Origin: an uncultured Acidobacteriaceae bacterium
GTDB lineage: Bacteria; Acidobacteriota; Terriglobia; Terriglobales; Acidobacteriaceae
Direction of reading: 5' to 3'
NCBI GenBank assembly: GCA_903842845.1
Contig: CAIMNN010000149.1
Location: forward strand, 1-22,059
Length of the DNA: 22,059 nucleotides
The position numbers and the translations under genes are program-made. The notes under the pieces were generated by a model. It ran no database searches and was not told where the DNA came from. It worked only from the letters and a program-made list of their open reading frames with translations. Of this stretch, positions 6,485 to 14,897 are shown piece by piece. The stretch's first letter is position 1. Every line of letters starts with the position of its first letter.

Positions 6485-7870
6485 ATGAAAGATTTTCATT
6501 CAACACAATCGTCAGCACCGATCCACATGATCGACCTGATCCTGAAGAAACGGGATGGGGGCGCGCTCGACGAGCGGGCGCTTGAGTTTATTGCGCGCGG
6601 CGCGGCGAGTGGCGAGATTGCGCTGGAGCAGTTGGCGGCGTGGCTTATGGCGGCGTGGATTCGCGGGCTGAACCGCGACGAGGCGCGCGCGTTGACTATA
6701 GCGATGCGCGACTCGGGTGTGAAGTTTGATCCGAGCAGGCTGGGCAAGCGAACGGTTGATAAGCACTCGACCGGCGGTGTGGGCGACAAGACAAGTTTTC
6801 TGATTGCGCCACTGGCTGCGGCGTGCGGCGTTGCTGTACCTATGATCAGCGGCCGCGCGCTCGGGCATACAGGTGGAACGCTCGACAAACTTGAGTCGAT
6901 TCCGGGGTTCAGGACAGCGCTGAGTTTGGACGAGTTTGAAGCGGTGATAAAGAAGGTGGGCGCATCGATTGTGAGCCAGACACCGGCGCTGGTTCCTGCG
7001 GACCGCGTGCTTTACGCGTTGAGAGACAGGACGGGGACGGTGGAGTGCCCGGGGCTGATCTGTGCGTCGATATTGAGTAAGAAATTGTCGGCGGGTTTGG
7101 ATGCGCTGGTGCTGGATGTGAAGACCGGCTCGGGCGCATTCATGAGCCGCATTGAGGATGCGGAGTTTCTTGCGGCGTTGATGGTTGCGACAGCTGAGGC
7201 CGCGGGGACGCGGACGGTTGCGTTGATGACGGATATGAGCCAGCCGCTCGGCGTAGCTGCGGGTAATTGGATTGAGATTGCGGAGAGCTTGCAGTTGTTG
7301 CGCGGTGAGCGGCCTGCGGAGATTGAGGATTGCCGCGAGCTGAGTTTGATCTTGGCCGGTTGGATGGTGCATGTGGCCGGCGCGGCGAAGAGCGCGGAAG
7401 AAGGTTACGCCGCTGCGGAGAAGGCTCTGATGGATGGACGCGCACTGAGAATTTTTGAAGAGATGATTGCGGCGCAGGGCGGCGATGTTTCAATCTTCAA
7501 AGCGCCGGAGAAATTTCACTCCCCCGGAGCGACGCGCGTGTTGGAAGCCTGGGAGTCGGGCTTTGTTTCCAGAATGGATACGACAATGCTGGGCTGGGCG
7601 GTGCAGCGGACTGGCGCGGGACGCGAGAAGGCCGGCGAGCCGGTCGATGGACACGCGGGAATTCTGTTCCACAAGCGCTATGGGGCGAGGGTTGAGAAGG
7701 GCGAAGTATTTGCGACGATTTACGCGACCAACGATTCTAAACTCGACGAGCCTGTGGAGTTGATCAAGCGCGCAATCCAGTTCAGCGCGGAGAAGCCAGC
7801 GGCGATTCCACTGGTGAGCAAGATCATCACGAAAGAAACAGCTGAGAAAGAATTGGCGCTACGGAATTAA
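6485..7870 (+). CDS. deoA: Pyrimidine-nucleoside (thymidine) phosphorylase
   Basis: Phosphorolysis of thymidine/uridine to the free base and (deoxy)ribose-1-phosphate; cytosolic. Residue landmarks are MIDLILKKRDGG, the phosphate/sugar-binding VDKHSTGGVGDKTS, GRALGHTGGTLDKLESIPG, ALRDRTGTVE, SILSKKLSAG and DVKTGSGAFM. The 461 aa cover all three family domains. ATG at 6485 has a purine-rich GAGAGAGAG run just upstream; a second Met (6527) begins the conserved core, so the first 14 residues may be a small extension. It lies 45 bases after cdd and 13 bases before nupC. Whether it prefers thymidine only (DeoA) or both pyrimidine nucleosides (Pdp) cannot be read from the sequence. Confidence 0.93.
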   Translation: MKDFHSTQSSAPIHMIDLILKKRDGGALDERALEFIARGAASGEIALEQLAAWLMAAWIRGLNRDEARALTIAMRDSGVKFDPSRLGKRTVDKHSTGGVGDKTSFLIAPLAAACGVAVPMISGRALGHTGGTLDKLESIPGFRTALSLDEFEAVIKKVGASIVSQTPALVPADRVLYALRDRTGTVECPGLICASILSKKLSAGLDALVLDVKTGSGAFMSRIEDAEFLAALMVATAEAAGTRTVALMTDMSQPLGVAAGNWIEIAESLQLLRGERPAEIEDCRELSLILAGWMVHVAGAAKSAEEGYAAAEKALMDGRALRIFEEMIAAQGGDVSIFKAPEKFHSPGATRVLEAWESGFVSRMDTTMLGWAVQRTGAGREKAGEPVDGHAGILFHKRYGARVEKGEVFATIYATNDSKLDEPVELIKRAIQFSAEKPAAIPLVSKIITKETAEKELALRN

Positions 7871-7883
7871 ACGGAGGCTTGAG

Positions 7884-9137
7884 TTGGAACGATTTGTAGG
7901 ATTGATAGGAATTGCAGGCGTGTTGGTTGCGGCATATCTCGGTTCGACGAACCGGAAGGCTATACGCTGGCAGACAGTGGTAGTGGGTATTCTTTTGCAG
8001 CTTCTCTTTGCTCCCATTGTGTTGCTCTCTCCATACGGGCAATGGTTTATGCAAAAAGCCGGTGATGTTGTGAACGCACTTCTGGCCAATACAGTAGCTG
8101 GCACACAGCTGGTCTTTGGACAACTGGGTCTGCCGAACGCGGGCTCATTCGGAAAGCTCGTGACTCCAGGGCAAGGGATCATCTTTGCCTTTCAGGTGCT
8201 GCCTACCATCATCTTCATCTCTGCGTTCTTTGCACTGCTCTACCACGTTGGCATCATGCAGTTCATCATCCGCGGCTTTGCATGGGCGATGCAGTACACG
8301 CTGAGGATCTCCGGCGCGGAAAGCCTGAATGTTGCGGCGAGCGTATTCATGGGGCAAACAGAAGCGCCGTTGACGATACGTCCGTTTTTGGCGAAGGCGA
8401 CACGCTCCGAGCTGATGACGATCATGACCAGCGGCATGGCGCACGTTTCAGGTGGAATTATGGCCGCGTACATCCTGATGGGTATTGAAGCCAAGCATTT
8501 GCTTGCAGCCGTGATTATGACTTGCCCAGGGACAATTGTTATGGCGAAGATGCTTGTGCCCGAAACGGAGACGCCGGAGACCGAAGGCACGGTCATCATT
8601 CCGCAAAGCGAAGAACACAAGGATGAGAATCTAATTGGCGCTGTGGCGCGCGGAACGATTGATGGTGGCAAGTTGGCATTCAATGTAGGCATCATGCTGA
8701 TAAGCTTTTTGGCGTTAGTTTCACTTCTCAATGGATTGATGGGTTGGGTCCACGGTTACGCGGGTTGGTGGCCGGAGAGCATCAACCAGGTTCTGGGCTT
8801 TTTGTTCGCGCCGGTTGCGTGGGCAATCGGCGTGCCATGGCATGACGCCCCGACGATTGGCAATCTGCTGGGAACGCGCATGGTGTTGAATGAATTCATC
8901 GCTTACTCTCAACTGGGCGCGATGAAGTCATCGCTGATGGCGCGGTCATTTACTATCGGAACCTTCGCGTTGTGCGGATTTGCTAATTTGGGCTCGATCG
9001 GAATGCAGGTTGGTGGCATCGGCGCGCTGGTGCCGGAGCGACGCAACGAGTTGGCGAAGTTGGGCGTGAGAGCGATGCTGGCCGGGACGATGGCGAATTT
9101 GATATCGGCGTCGATTGCGGGAATTTTTCTTGGGTGA
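7884..9137 (+). CDS. nupC: Concentrative nucleoside transporter (CNT/NupC family)
   Basis: Imports nucleosides with protons or sodium across the inner membrane. The protein is 417 aa and very hydrophobic. The order is an N-terminal three-helix part, a gate domain (VLPTIIFISAFFALLYHVGIMQFI), a core with SGAESLNVAASVFMGQTEAPL, and a C-terminal part with GVPWHDAPTIGNLLGTRMVLNEFIAY. These are signature CNT motifs; the QTEAP and NEFIAY segments contact nucleoside and cation in the family. The start is TTG at 7884, supported by GGAGG at 7873-7877 six bases upstream. It lies within the cdd-deoA-nupC-punA operon, so imported nucleosides are passed directly to the deaminase and phosphorylases. Confidence 0.93.
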   Translation: MERFVGLIGIAGVLVAAYLGSTNRKAIRWQTVVVGILLQLLFAPIVLLSPYGQWFMQKAGDVVNALLANTVAGTQLVFGQLGLPNAGSFGKLVTPGQGIIFAFQVLPTIIFISAFFALLYHVGIMQFIIRGFAWAMQYTLRISGAESLNVAASVFMGQTEAPLTIRPFLAKATRSELMTIMTSGMAHVSGGIMAAYILMGIEAKHLLAAVIMTCPGTIVMAKMLVPETETPETEGTVIIPQSEEHKDENLIGAVARGTIDGGKLAFNVGIMLISFLALVSLLNGLMGWVHGYAGWWPESINQVLGFLFAPVAWAIGVPWHDAPTIGNLLGTRMVLNEFIAYSQLGAMKSSLMARSFTIGTFALCGFANLGSIGMQVGGIGALVPERRNELAKLGVRAMLAGTMANLISASIAGIFLG

Positions 9138-9143
9138 GACGAG

Positions 9144-9980
9144 ATGAGCGAGTCAAAGATTTTTGAACAGTCGACGGAAGCAGCGGAGTATGTGCACGGC
9201 AAGATTGGCGGGTTGACTCCGCAGTTGGCTATCGTGCTGGGCTCTGGGTTGGGCGCGGTGGCAGATGCTGTTGAGAATGCAGTCGTGATTCCCTACACCG
9301 AGATTCCATATTTTCCTAAGTCGACTGCACCGGGGCATGGCGGACGAATGGTTACGGGTACGCTTGGTGGAGTGCCGGTGCTGGTGATGCAGGGGCGCGT
9401 GCATTTTTATGAAGGCTACACGCCGCAGCAGGTGACTTTCCCGATGCGCGTGCTGGGGCGCTTCGGAATCAAGACCGTTATACTGACCAATGCAGCAGGT
9501 GGTGTGAACCCTGCTTACAGCGTCGGGCAACTGGTGTTGATTGCCGACCACATCAATTATCTGGGCTTCAATCCTGCGGTGGGTCCAAACGACGAGCGGG
9601 TCGGGCTGCGCTTCTACGATATGACCGAGGCGTACTCGCGCGAGTTGAGAGCGGTGGCGCAGACGACGGGCGCGGAGATGGGATTGACGCTGGTTGAGGG
9701 CGTTTATCTTGCGACGACGGGGCCGAGCTACGAGACGCCGGCGGAGATTCGCGCGTTTAGGCAGTTGGGCGCGGACCTGGTTGGAATGTCGACGGTGCCG
9801 GAGACGATCATTGCGCGGCATGAGGGGATGAATGTGCTTGGCATCAGCTGCGTATCGAATTTGGCTGCGGGGATAAGCCCGCATCCGCTGACGGCTGAAG
9901 AGGTCTTTGAGACGGGCAAGATGGTGCAGGGGCAGATGGCGGAGCTGATGAAGCGACTAGCTGCGCGGATTGTTAACTAA
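9144..9980 (+). CDS. punA: Purine nucleoside phosphorylase (trimeric class)
   Basis: Cleaves inosine, guanosine and their deoxy forms with phosphate to base plus ribose-1-phosphate. The 278 aa carry the trimeric PNP signatures: IVLGSGLGAVAD (phosphate loop), TAPGHGGRMVTG, MQGRVHFYEGY, ILTNAAGGVN, the purine-site segment GPSYETPAEIR, the ribose-site MSTVPE, and ISCVSNLAAG carrying the family's base-binding Asn. ATG at 9144 comes 6 bases after the nupC stop; a GTGAGACGAG run precedes it. Last gene of the salvage operon. Also found in databases as deoD-like, but the sequence belongs to the PunA/mammalian-type class. Confidence 0.94.
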   Translation: MSESKIFEQSTEAAEYVHGKIGGLTPQLAIVLGSGLGAVADAVENAVVIPYTEIPYFPKSTAPGHGGRMVTGTLGGVPVLVMQGRVHFYEGYTPQQVTFPMRVLGRFGIKTVILTNAAGGVNPAYSVGQLVLIADHINYLGFNPAVGPNDERVGLRFYDMTEAYSRELRAVAQTTGAEMGLTLVEGVYLATTGPSYETPAEIRAFRQLGADLVGMSTVPETIIARHEGMNVLGISCVSNLAAGISPHPLTAEEVFETGKMVQGQMAELMKRLAARIVN

Positions 9981-10011
9981 TTTGGTTCATTAATAATGAT
10001 TAACATTTCCA

Positions 10012-10039
10012 CTATCGGGTAGAAACATGAACCCGATAG
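10012..10039 (+). other. Perfect dyad just before the DUF2062 gene
   Basis: A 9-bp perfect inverted repeat, CTATCGGGT (10012-10020) and ACCCGATAG (10031-10039), has a 10-base loop. It starts 31 bases after the punA stop and ends 13 bases before the ATG at 10053. No T-run follows, so it is not a good intrinsic terminator. A regulator binding site or a 5'-leader hairpin is more likely. Confidence 0.5.
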
Positions 10040-10052
10040 AGTAATTGTGGCC

Positions 10053-10514
10053 ATGAAAAGACTTGCACAACTAATTGAGGTCAAACTGCGCGCGTGGTTG
10101 CGCGAGGGGATAAGCCCGTGGCGGCTGGCGTTGACGCTGGCGCTGGGCTTTTCTATCGGCCTGCTGCCTTTCATGGGAGTTCCTACGGTGCTTTGCCTTG
10201 GGCTGGCGCTTGTGTTGCGGTTGAATCTTCCGGTGATCCAGGCGGCGAACCTGCTTGCGTGGCCTATGCAGTTGATTGCTCTGTTGCCGCTGGTGAAGCT
10301 GGGCGCGTGGATTGCAATGCGCACTGTGGGGCATGAAGTTAATTTGATAGACGGAAGTGGCGCAGTTGCCAGATTCATTGGCCCGGCAAGCGGATATGCG
10401 ACAGACCTCGCGCTTGGCTGGCTGGTTGCACTGGTGCCGCTGATCTTTGTACTGACGATGGCGACGCGTGTGGTGCTGAAGCGCTTTCCGGTTGCTGTAA
10501 ATTCCGCTGCATAA
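10053..10514 (+). CDS. DUF2062 membrane protein
   Basis: Small integral membrane protein of 153 aa. The pattern is an amphipathic basic N-terminus (KRLAQLIEVKLRAWLREG), then SPWRLALTLALGFSIGLLPFMGVPT, a glycine- and proline-containing hydrophobic segment typical of DUF2062, then two or three more hydrophobic stretches ending in a C-terminal TM helix before a basic tail. The conserved N-(M/L)-(P/W)-type motif appears as AANLLAWPMQL. Function is not established for the family. The start could be GTG at 10047 or ATG at 10053, two codons apart, without a clear ribosome-binding site. It follows punA by 72 bases and may or may not belong to that operon. Confidence 0.8.
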   Translation: MKRLAQLIEVKLRAWLREGISPWRLALTLALGFSIGLLPFMGVPTVLCLGLALVLRLNLPVIQAANLLAWPMQLIALLPLVKLGAWIAMRTVGHEVNLIDGSGAVARFIGPASGYATDLALGWLVALVPLIFVLTMATRVVLKRFPVAVNSAA

Positions 10515-10611
10515 ATTTATTTAAATCGTTCATGCTGCAGTCCCCTTCCTTCAAAAATTCAAACTGTCTTATATCTGCACAGTGAGCGCTGAGCTAAACA
10601 CATACGCGCGC

Positions 10612-10638
10612 TCAAGTTGCGGTTGCATCATCCGATAA
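10612..10638 (+). promoter_or_regulatory. Candidate sigma-28 (FliA) promoter of the che operon
   Basis: TCAAGTTG (10612-10619), an 11-base spacer and TCCGATAA (10631-10638) match the E. coli FliA consensus TAAAGTTT-N11-GCCGATAA at 6/8 and 7/8 positions with exact spacing. Transcription would start near 10645, about 40 bases before the preferred cheA ATG. This suggests co-regulation of chemotaxis with late flagellar genes. Confidence 0.65.
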
Positions 10639-10684
10639 AAGCTTTGAAGAGCCCTGTGTGCACAGCGGGCAGATGGGTGAAGCC

Positions 10685-12886
10685 ATGGATGAACTGATGC
10701 GGGAGTTCCTGATCGAGAGTCAGGAGGGATTGGACCGGATGGAGCATTGCCTGACGGAGCTTGAAGAGCGGCCGCAGGACACGGCGTTGCTGGCGGATAT
10801 TTTTCGCTCAGTGCACACGATAAAAGGGACAACGGGCTTTTTGGGGTTCAAAAAGCTGGAGAGGCTAGCGCACTCCGGTGAGAATGTGCTGGGGCTTTTG
10901 CGCGAAGGCAAGATGGTGGCAGAGCCGCCGGTGATAACGCTTTTGCTCCAACTGCTGGATGGGTTGCGGTCGATTTTAAAAACAATTGAAGCGACCGAAC
11001 AGGAAGGCGAAGCCACGCACGCTGAGCTTACCGGCAAGCTGGATATGTTGTTCGCGAGTTGCGAAGAGCGGAGCGAGCATCGGCAGAGCGTAAAGAAACA
11101 TGCGGTAGTTGCAAAGACTGAGCCGGTGATAGAGGTCACGGCGGCAATTGCGACGAGCGTTGAGGAAGAGAGCGCACCGGCGGAGGCTCAGCAGCCATCG
11201 CGTGGCAGGCCGGCAGTACAGGCGGCGGAGAGCACGCTTCGCGTTGACGTGACGCTGCTGAACCGGATGATGAACCTGGTGGGCGAGCTGGTGTTGACGC
11301 GCAACCAGGTATTGCAGCAGACGAGCGCGGACCCGAACATGACGGTGCTGTCGCGGCGGTTGGACATGGTGACGGCGGACCTGCGCGAGAGCGTGATGAA
11401 GGCGCGCATGCAGCCGGTGTCAAACATCTTCAGCAAGATGCCGCGCATTGTGCGAGACCTTGCGCAGTCGCTTGGTAAACGTGCGCGTGTGCAGATGGAA
11501 GGCCAGGAGACAGAGCTCGACAAGAGCCTGCTTGAGGCGATCAAGGATCCGCTGACGCACGCGGTGAGGAACTCGCTGGACCACGGCATTGAAATGCCGG
11601 AGTCGCGCCGCGATGCAAGCAAAGACCCTGAAGGCATTCTGAAGTTGAAGGCGAGCCAGGAGGGGAGCCACGTGCTGATAGAGATCAGCGACGATGGCGC
11701 GGGCATTTCCGTGGACAAGGTGCGTGCGAAGGCGCTGGAGCGTGGGCTGGTGAAGCCCGACCGTGTGGCGCTGATGAGCGAGCGCGAACTGATGCAGCTG
11801 ATATTTTTGCCGGGGTTTTCGACGGCTGCAGCAGTGACCAATGTGAGTGGGCGCGGCGTGGGCATGGACGTGGTGCGCACGAACGTGGAGAAGATCGGCG
11901 GAAAAGTCGAACTGGATTCGCGCGTCGGCAAAGGCACGACGGTGCGGATGCGCATTCCGCTAACGCTGGCGATTATTCCGGCGTTGATTGTGCGCAGCAT
12001 GCACCAGAGCTTTGCGTTGCCTCAGGGCGCGCTCAGCGAGTTGGTGCATATTGCGAAGGATGATGTGAAGGGGACGATCGAGTGGATCGAGGACGCGCCG
12101 CTGTACCGTTTGCGCGGTAAGCTACTGCCGTTAATTTATCTGGACCGGTTGCTGATTCCTGATATGCCGAAGGGCGAAGAACTGGAGCGCGACAATTTTA
12201 TCGCGGTGCTCAACGCCGATGGGCGCGAGTTCGGATTGGTGGTCGATGGACTTGCCGACCCGGAAGAGATTGTGGTGAAGCCGCTCAGTGCAGTGCTCAA
12301 GGGCATCGGAATGTACTCCGGCGCAACGGTGCTGGGCAATGGAGAGCTGGCGCTCATTCTCGACCCGGGTGCGATTGCGATCAAGGCCGGAATCAACATG
12401 GGCGATGAGCAGAAGCTCGACGAGCAGGAAGTTGTGACTGACTCGATAAGTGGAATGGATTATCTGCTGGTTGAAGTGGCGCAGCGACAGGCGGCGGTGC
12501 CGCTGGCGGATGTGATTCGCATTGAGCAGCTGCCTTACTCGCGCATTGAATATGTAGGCTACCGTGCGGTGTTGAACTTTGACGGCCAGTTGTTGCCGGT
12601 GGAGGATGCGGGCGGGTTGTTGAACGCGGACGACTCTGACATTGAGCGGCCGATCATTGTGGTGGTTTGCCGCGAGGGCAGCCGTCATGTGGGCATCGTT
12701 GTCTCACATGTTCTCGACGTCACATCGGGCAAGAAGCTGTTTGAAGCCGGAAGCGAGCAACGGGCTGATGGAGTGACGTTGTTGAAGAATCGCGTGACGG
12801 GGCTGGTGGACCTGGGCGCTGTGCCTGCGCTGCCGGTTGATGTCACGAGTGACGAGAACGAAGCAATCGCGTTTGTTGAAGAGTGA
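10685..12886 (+). CDS. cheA: Chemotaxis histidine kinase CheA with two C-terminal CheW-like domains
   Basis: Cytosolic sensor kinase that autophosphorylates on His and donates phosphate to CheY and CheB. Domains from the ATG at 10685 (733 aa): HPt at 1-100 with IFRSVHTIKGTTGFLGF (phospho-His44); an Ala/Glu-rich linker of about 90 residues with no recognisable P2 domain; dimerisation helices at about 190-255 (LLNRMMNLVGELVLTRNQ); ATPase with HAVRNSLDHG, ISDDGAGIS and SGRGVGMDVVR; a CheW-like P5 domain at about 430-565; then a second CheW-like domain at about 590-715. Most CheA proteins have one such domain. The start is a choice among GTG 10658, ATG 10673 and ATG 10685; the last is preferred because MDELMREFLIES is the usual beginning and GGGTGA precedes it. 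First gene of the operon. Confidence 0.94.
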   Translation: MDELMREFLIESQEGLDRMEHCLTELEERPQDTALLADIFRSVHTIKGTTGFLGFKKLERLAHSGENVLGLLREGKMVAEPPVITLLLQLLDGLRSILKTIEATEQEGEATHAELTGKLDMLFASCEERSEHRQSVKKHAVVAKTEPVIEVTAAIATSVEEESAPAEAQQPSRGRPAVQAAESTLRVDVTLLNRMMNLVGELVLTRNQVLQQTSADPNMTVLSRRLDMVTADLRESVMKARMQPVSNIFSKMPRIVRDLAQSLGKRARVQMEGQETELDKSLLEAIKDPLTHAVRNSLDHGIEMPESRRDASKDPEGILKLKASQEGSHVLIEISDDGAGISVDKVRAKALERGLVKPDRVALMSERELMQLIFLPGFSTAAAVTNVSGRGVGMDVVRTNVEKIGGKVELDSRVGKGTTVRMRIPLTLAIIPALIVRSMHQSFALPQGALSELVHIAKDDVKGTIEWIEDAPLYRLRGKLLPLIYLDRLLIPDMPKGEELERDNFIAVLNADGREFGLVVDGLADPEEIVVKPLSAVLKGIGMYSGATVLGNGELALILDPGAIAIKAGINMGDEQKLDEQEVVTDSISGMDYLLVEVAQRQAAVPLADVIRIEQLPYSRIEYVGYRAVLNFDGQLLPVEDAGGLLNADDSDIERPIIVVVCREGSRHVGIVVSHVLDVTSGKKLFEAGSEQRADGVTLLKNRVTGLVDLGAVPALPVDVTSDENEAIAFVEE

Positions 12887-12900
12887 TGAGGAGTGATGCG

Positions 12901-13368
12901 ATGAGCGCAAAGACGAAGACAAAAGAGAAGGCAACGCTGGCTGAGATGTGCTCGGTGCGGTTGGGCGAGACGCTTTTCGGAGTGCCTATCAAACACATTC
13001 TGGAGATAGTGGGCAGAGCGAAGCCGCAGCCAGTGCCGCTGGCGCCGGAGTATGTGGGCGGTCTGGTGCACTATCGCGGCGATGTGCTGACGACGGTGAG
13101 CTTGCGCCATCTGCTGGGGATGCCGTCGGTGGAGACGCCGCAGGACATTCTTGTGCTCGACAGCGCGGGCGGTTGCTTTGGGTTGCTGGTCGACGCGGTG
13201 GGCGAAGTGTTGACGGTTTCGAATACGGAGTACGAACCGAACCCGGCGATAGTCGACGAAAAGCGGCGCGTCTATTTCGGCGGTGCGTACAAGCTGAAGA
13301 ACTCGCTGATGGTGCTGTTGGACCCGGAGCAGTTGGACCCGATCCGCCTGAGCGGCACGGCTGCCTGA
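12901..13368 (+). CDS. cheW: Chemotaxis coupling protein CheW
   Basis: Adaptor that links CheA to receptor arrays. The 155-aa protein consists of one CheW domain: VRLGETLFGVPIKHILEIVG, GLVHYRGDVLTTVSLRHLLG, FGLLVDAVGEVLTV and the closing NSLMVLLDPEQLD. These follow the beta-barrel pattern of the family, including the RG(D/E)V(L/I) loop. The start is ATG at 12901, because GAGGAG at 12888-12893 is 7 bases upstream; in-frame GTG/ATG codons at 12883 and 12886 overlap the cheA stop but leave that Shine-Dalgarno inside the gene. A basic, lysine-rich N-terminus of about 15 residues (KTKTKEKAT) precedes the domain. Confidence 0.92.
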   Translation: MSAKTKTKEKATLAEMCSVRLGETLFGVPIKHILEIVGRAKPQPVPLAPEYVGGLVHYRGDVLTTVSLRHLLGMPSVETPQDILVLDSAGGCFGLLVDAVGEVLTVSNTEYEPNPAIVDEKRRVYFGGAYKLKNSLMVLLDPEQLDPIRLSGTAA

Positions 13369-13405
13369 AACGGGCAGCGGGAATTATGGAGGAAGTGGAG
13401 GAGCT

Positions 13406-13774
13406 ATGCGCGCGTTGATCGTTGACGACTCCCGGTTTGTGAGGGATTTTCTGCGTGGTCTGCTGGAAGAAAAAGGAATTGAGTGTGAAGAGGCCGCGGA
13501 TGGACAAGCTGGGCTCGACAAGCTCAACGAGTTCCCTGACTTCGACCTGGCGCTGGTGGATTGGAATATGCCGGTGATGGACGGGTTGGAGATGGTGAAA
13601 CATCTGCGCGCCGAGGGCTTCAACGAGATGAAAGTGATGATGGTGACGACCGAGGCGGAGAACGAATATATATTGCGCGCGCTGGACGCCGGGGCCGACG
13701 AATATTTGATGAAGCCATTTGATGACGAGGCGCTGACGGAGAAGCTGGCGATGCTGGGCCTGGTGGAGGCATAG
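13406..13774 (+). CDS. cheY: Single-domain response regulator CheY
   Basis: Receives phosphate from CheA and, in flagellated cells, binds the motor switch. A 122-aa receiver domain only: acidic pair Asp7-Asp8 in LIVDDSR, phospho-acceptor Asp52 in LVDWNMPVMDG, the switch Thr in VTTEAE, and Lys103 in LMKPF. A tyrosine at 100 sits near the usual aromatic switch position. It begins with ATG at 13406 behind GGAGGAG (13397-13403). It lies 37 bases after cheW and 2 bases before cheB. The position between cheW and cheB supports a chemotaxis role rather than a generic receiver. Confidence 0.93.
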   Translation: MRALIVDDSRFVRDFLRGLLEEKGIECEEAADGQAGLDKLNEFPDFDLALVDWNMPVMDGLEMVKHLRAEGFNEMKVMMVTTEAENEYILRALDAGADEYLMKPFDDEALTEKLAMLGLVEA

Positions 13775-13776
13775 CA

Positions 13777-14895
13777 ATGGGCCAAGGCCAGAAAAAAAGA
13801 ATTCTGGTTGTGGACGACTCGGCGGTGATGCGGAGTCTGTTGCGGTCGGTGATCGCGACGGATGCGACGCTTGAGATCGCGGGGACGGCGCAGGACGGCG
13901 AGTCGGCGTTGCGGCTGATAGAGACGCTGCGGCCGGACCTGGTGCTGCTGGACGTCGAGATGCCGGTGATGGACGGGTTGCAGACGCTGCGCGAGATGCG
14001 CGGACGCAATCTGCGACCGCCGGTGATCATGTGCAGCGCGCTGACGCAACGCGGGGCGCGGGTGACGATTGAGTCGCTGGCTTCGGGCGCGGCGGATTAT
14101 GTGGCCAAGCCGAGCAGCCAACTTGGGCCGGCGATTGCGATACAGAATCTGGCGCACGATCTGATACCTAAGATCCACGCGCTGACGACGAAGAGTAACG
14201 TGGTTGTGCTGCCGGTTGCGCAGAGCGTTATGCCGGGCGCACATGCGAAACCGCAGGCGATAACCGCCGTTCCAACTGTTGTGGTGGTCGGCATCTCAAC
14301 GGGCGGGCCGGCGGCGCTTGACCTGATGCTGCCCGCGCTGCCGGCGAATTTTCCGCTGCCGGTGCTGATAGTCCAGCATATGCCGGAGTTGTTCACGCAT
14401 CTGCTGGCGGAGCGTTTGCGGAACCGCTGCCGACTGGATGTGCACGAAGCGATTGAAGGCGAGCCGGTGAAAACAGGCGTGATCTACATTGCGCGCGGCA
14501 ATTGGCACATGCAGCTTGAACCCGCGCGGCCGAAGCGCAGCGAGATGATGGCTTTCATTCGCTTGACGCAAGGGGCGCAGGAGAACCATTGCCGCCCGGC
14601 TGCCGATGTTTTGTTCCGCACGGCGGCGGCTATCTACGGCGCTGGCGTGCTCGGCGTGGTGATGACGGGGATGGGTTCGGATGGACTGGCCGGCGCGCGC
14701 GTCATCCGGCAAAAGGGCGGCACGGTGCTGGCGCAGGACCAGGCGACGAGTTCAGTGTGGGGAATGCCTGGAGCAGTGGCGCAGGCGGGAGTTGCGCAGA
14801 AGGTGGTGCCGCTGAATTCGATGGCAGATGAGATCATCCGGCTGGCCAACCAAAGCAGGCAGGTCGAGAACAAACAGGGCAGGCTGGTGGTGTGA
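13777..14895 (+). CDS. cheB: Chemotaxis protein-glutamate methylesterase/deamidase CheB
   Basis: Removes methyl groups from receptors for adaptation. Receiver domain at about 8-125 with VVDDSAVMRS and phospho-acceptor Asp59 (LLDVEMPVMDG), then a linker of about 40 residues, then the methylesterase domain with catalytic Ser174 in VGISTGGPAAL, His201 in IVQHMPELFT and the Asp302 region in MTGMGSDG. The length of 372 aa is normal. ATG at 13777 follows the cheY stop by 2 bases, with GGTGGAGG at the end of cheY as ribosome-binding site. It ends 2 bases before the preferred cheR ATG, or overlaps by 4 bases if the GTG at 14892 is used. Confidence 0.95.
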   Translation: MGQGQKKRILVVDDSAVMRSLLRSVIATDATLEIAGTAQDGESALRLIETLRPDLVLLDVEMPVMDGLQTLREMRGRNLRPPVIMCSALTQRGARVTIESLASGAADYVAKPSSQLGPAIAIQNLAHDLIPKIHALTTKSNVVVLPVAQSVMPGAHAKPQAITAVPTVVVVGISTGGPAALDLMLPALPANFPLPVLIVQHMPELFTHLLAERLRNRCRLDVHEAIEGEPVKTGVIYIARGNWHMQLEPARPKRSEMMAFIRLTQGAQENHCRPAADVLFRTAAAIYGAGVLGVVMTGMGSDGLAGARVIRQKGGTVLAQDQATSSVWGMPGAVAQAGVAQKVVPLNSMADEIIRLANQSRQVENKQGRLVV

Positions 14896-14897
14896 CT

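Noticed and set aside
6512..7372. 286-codon open frame on the minus strand opposite deoA
   Set aside because: Arg/His/Gln-rich antisense shadow of a fully conserved phosphorylase.
11188..12000. 270-codon frame on the minus strand opposite cheA
   Set aside because: Ser/Arg/Thr-rich shadow of the kinase core; no ribosome-binding site or recognisable family.
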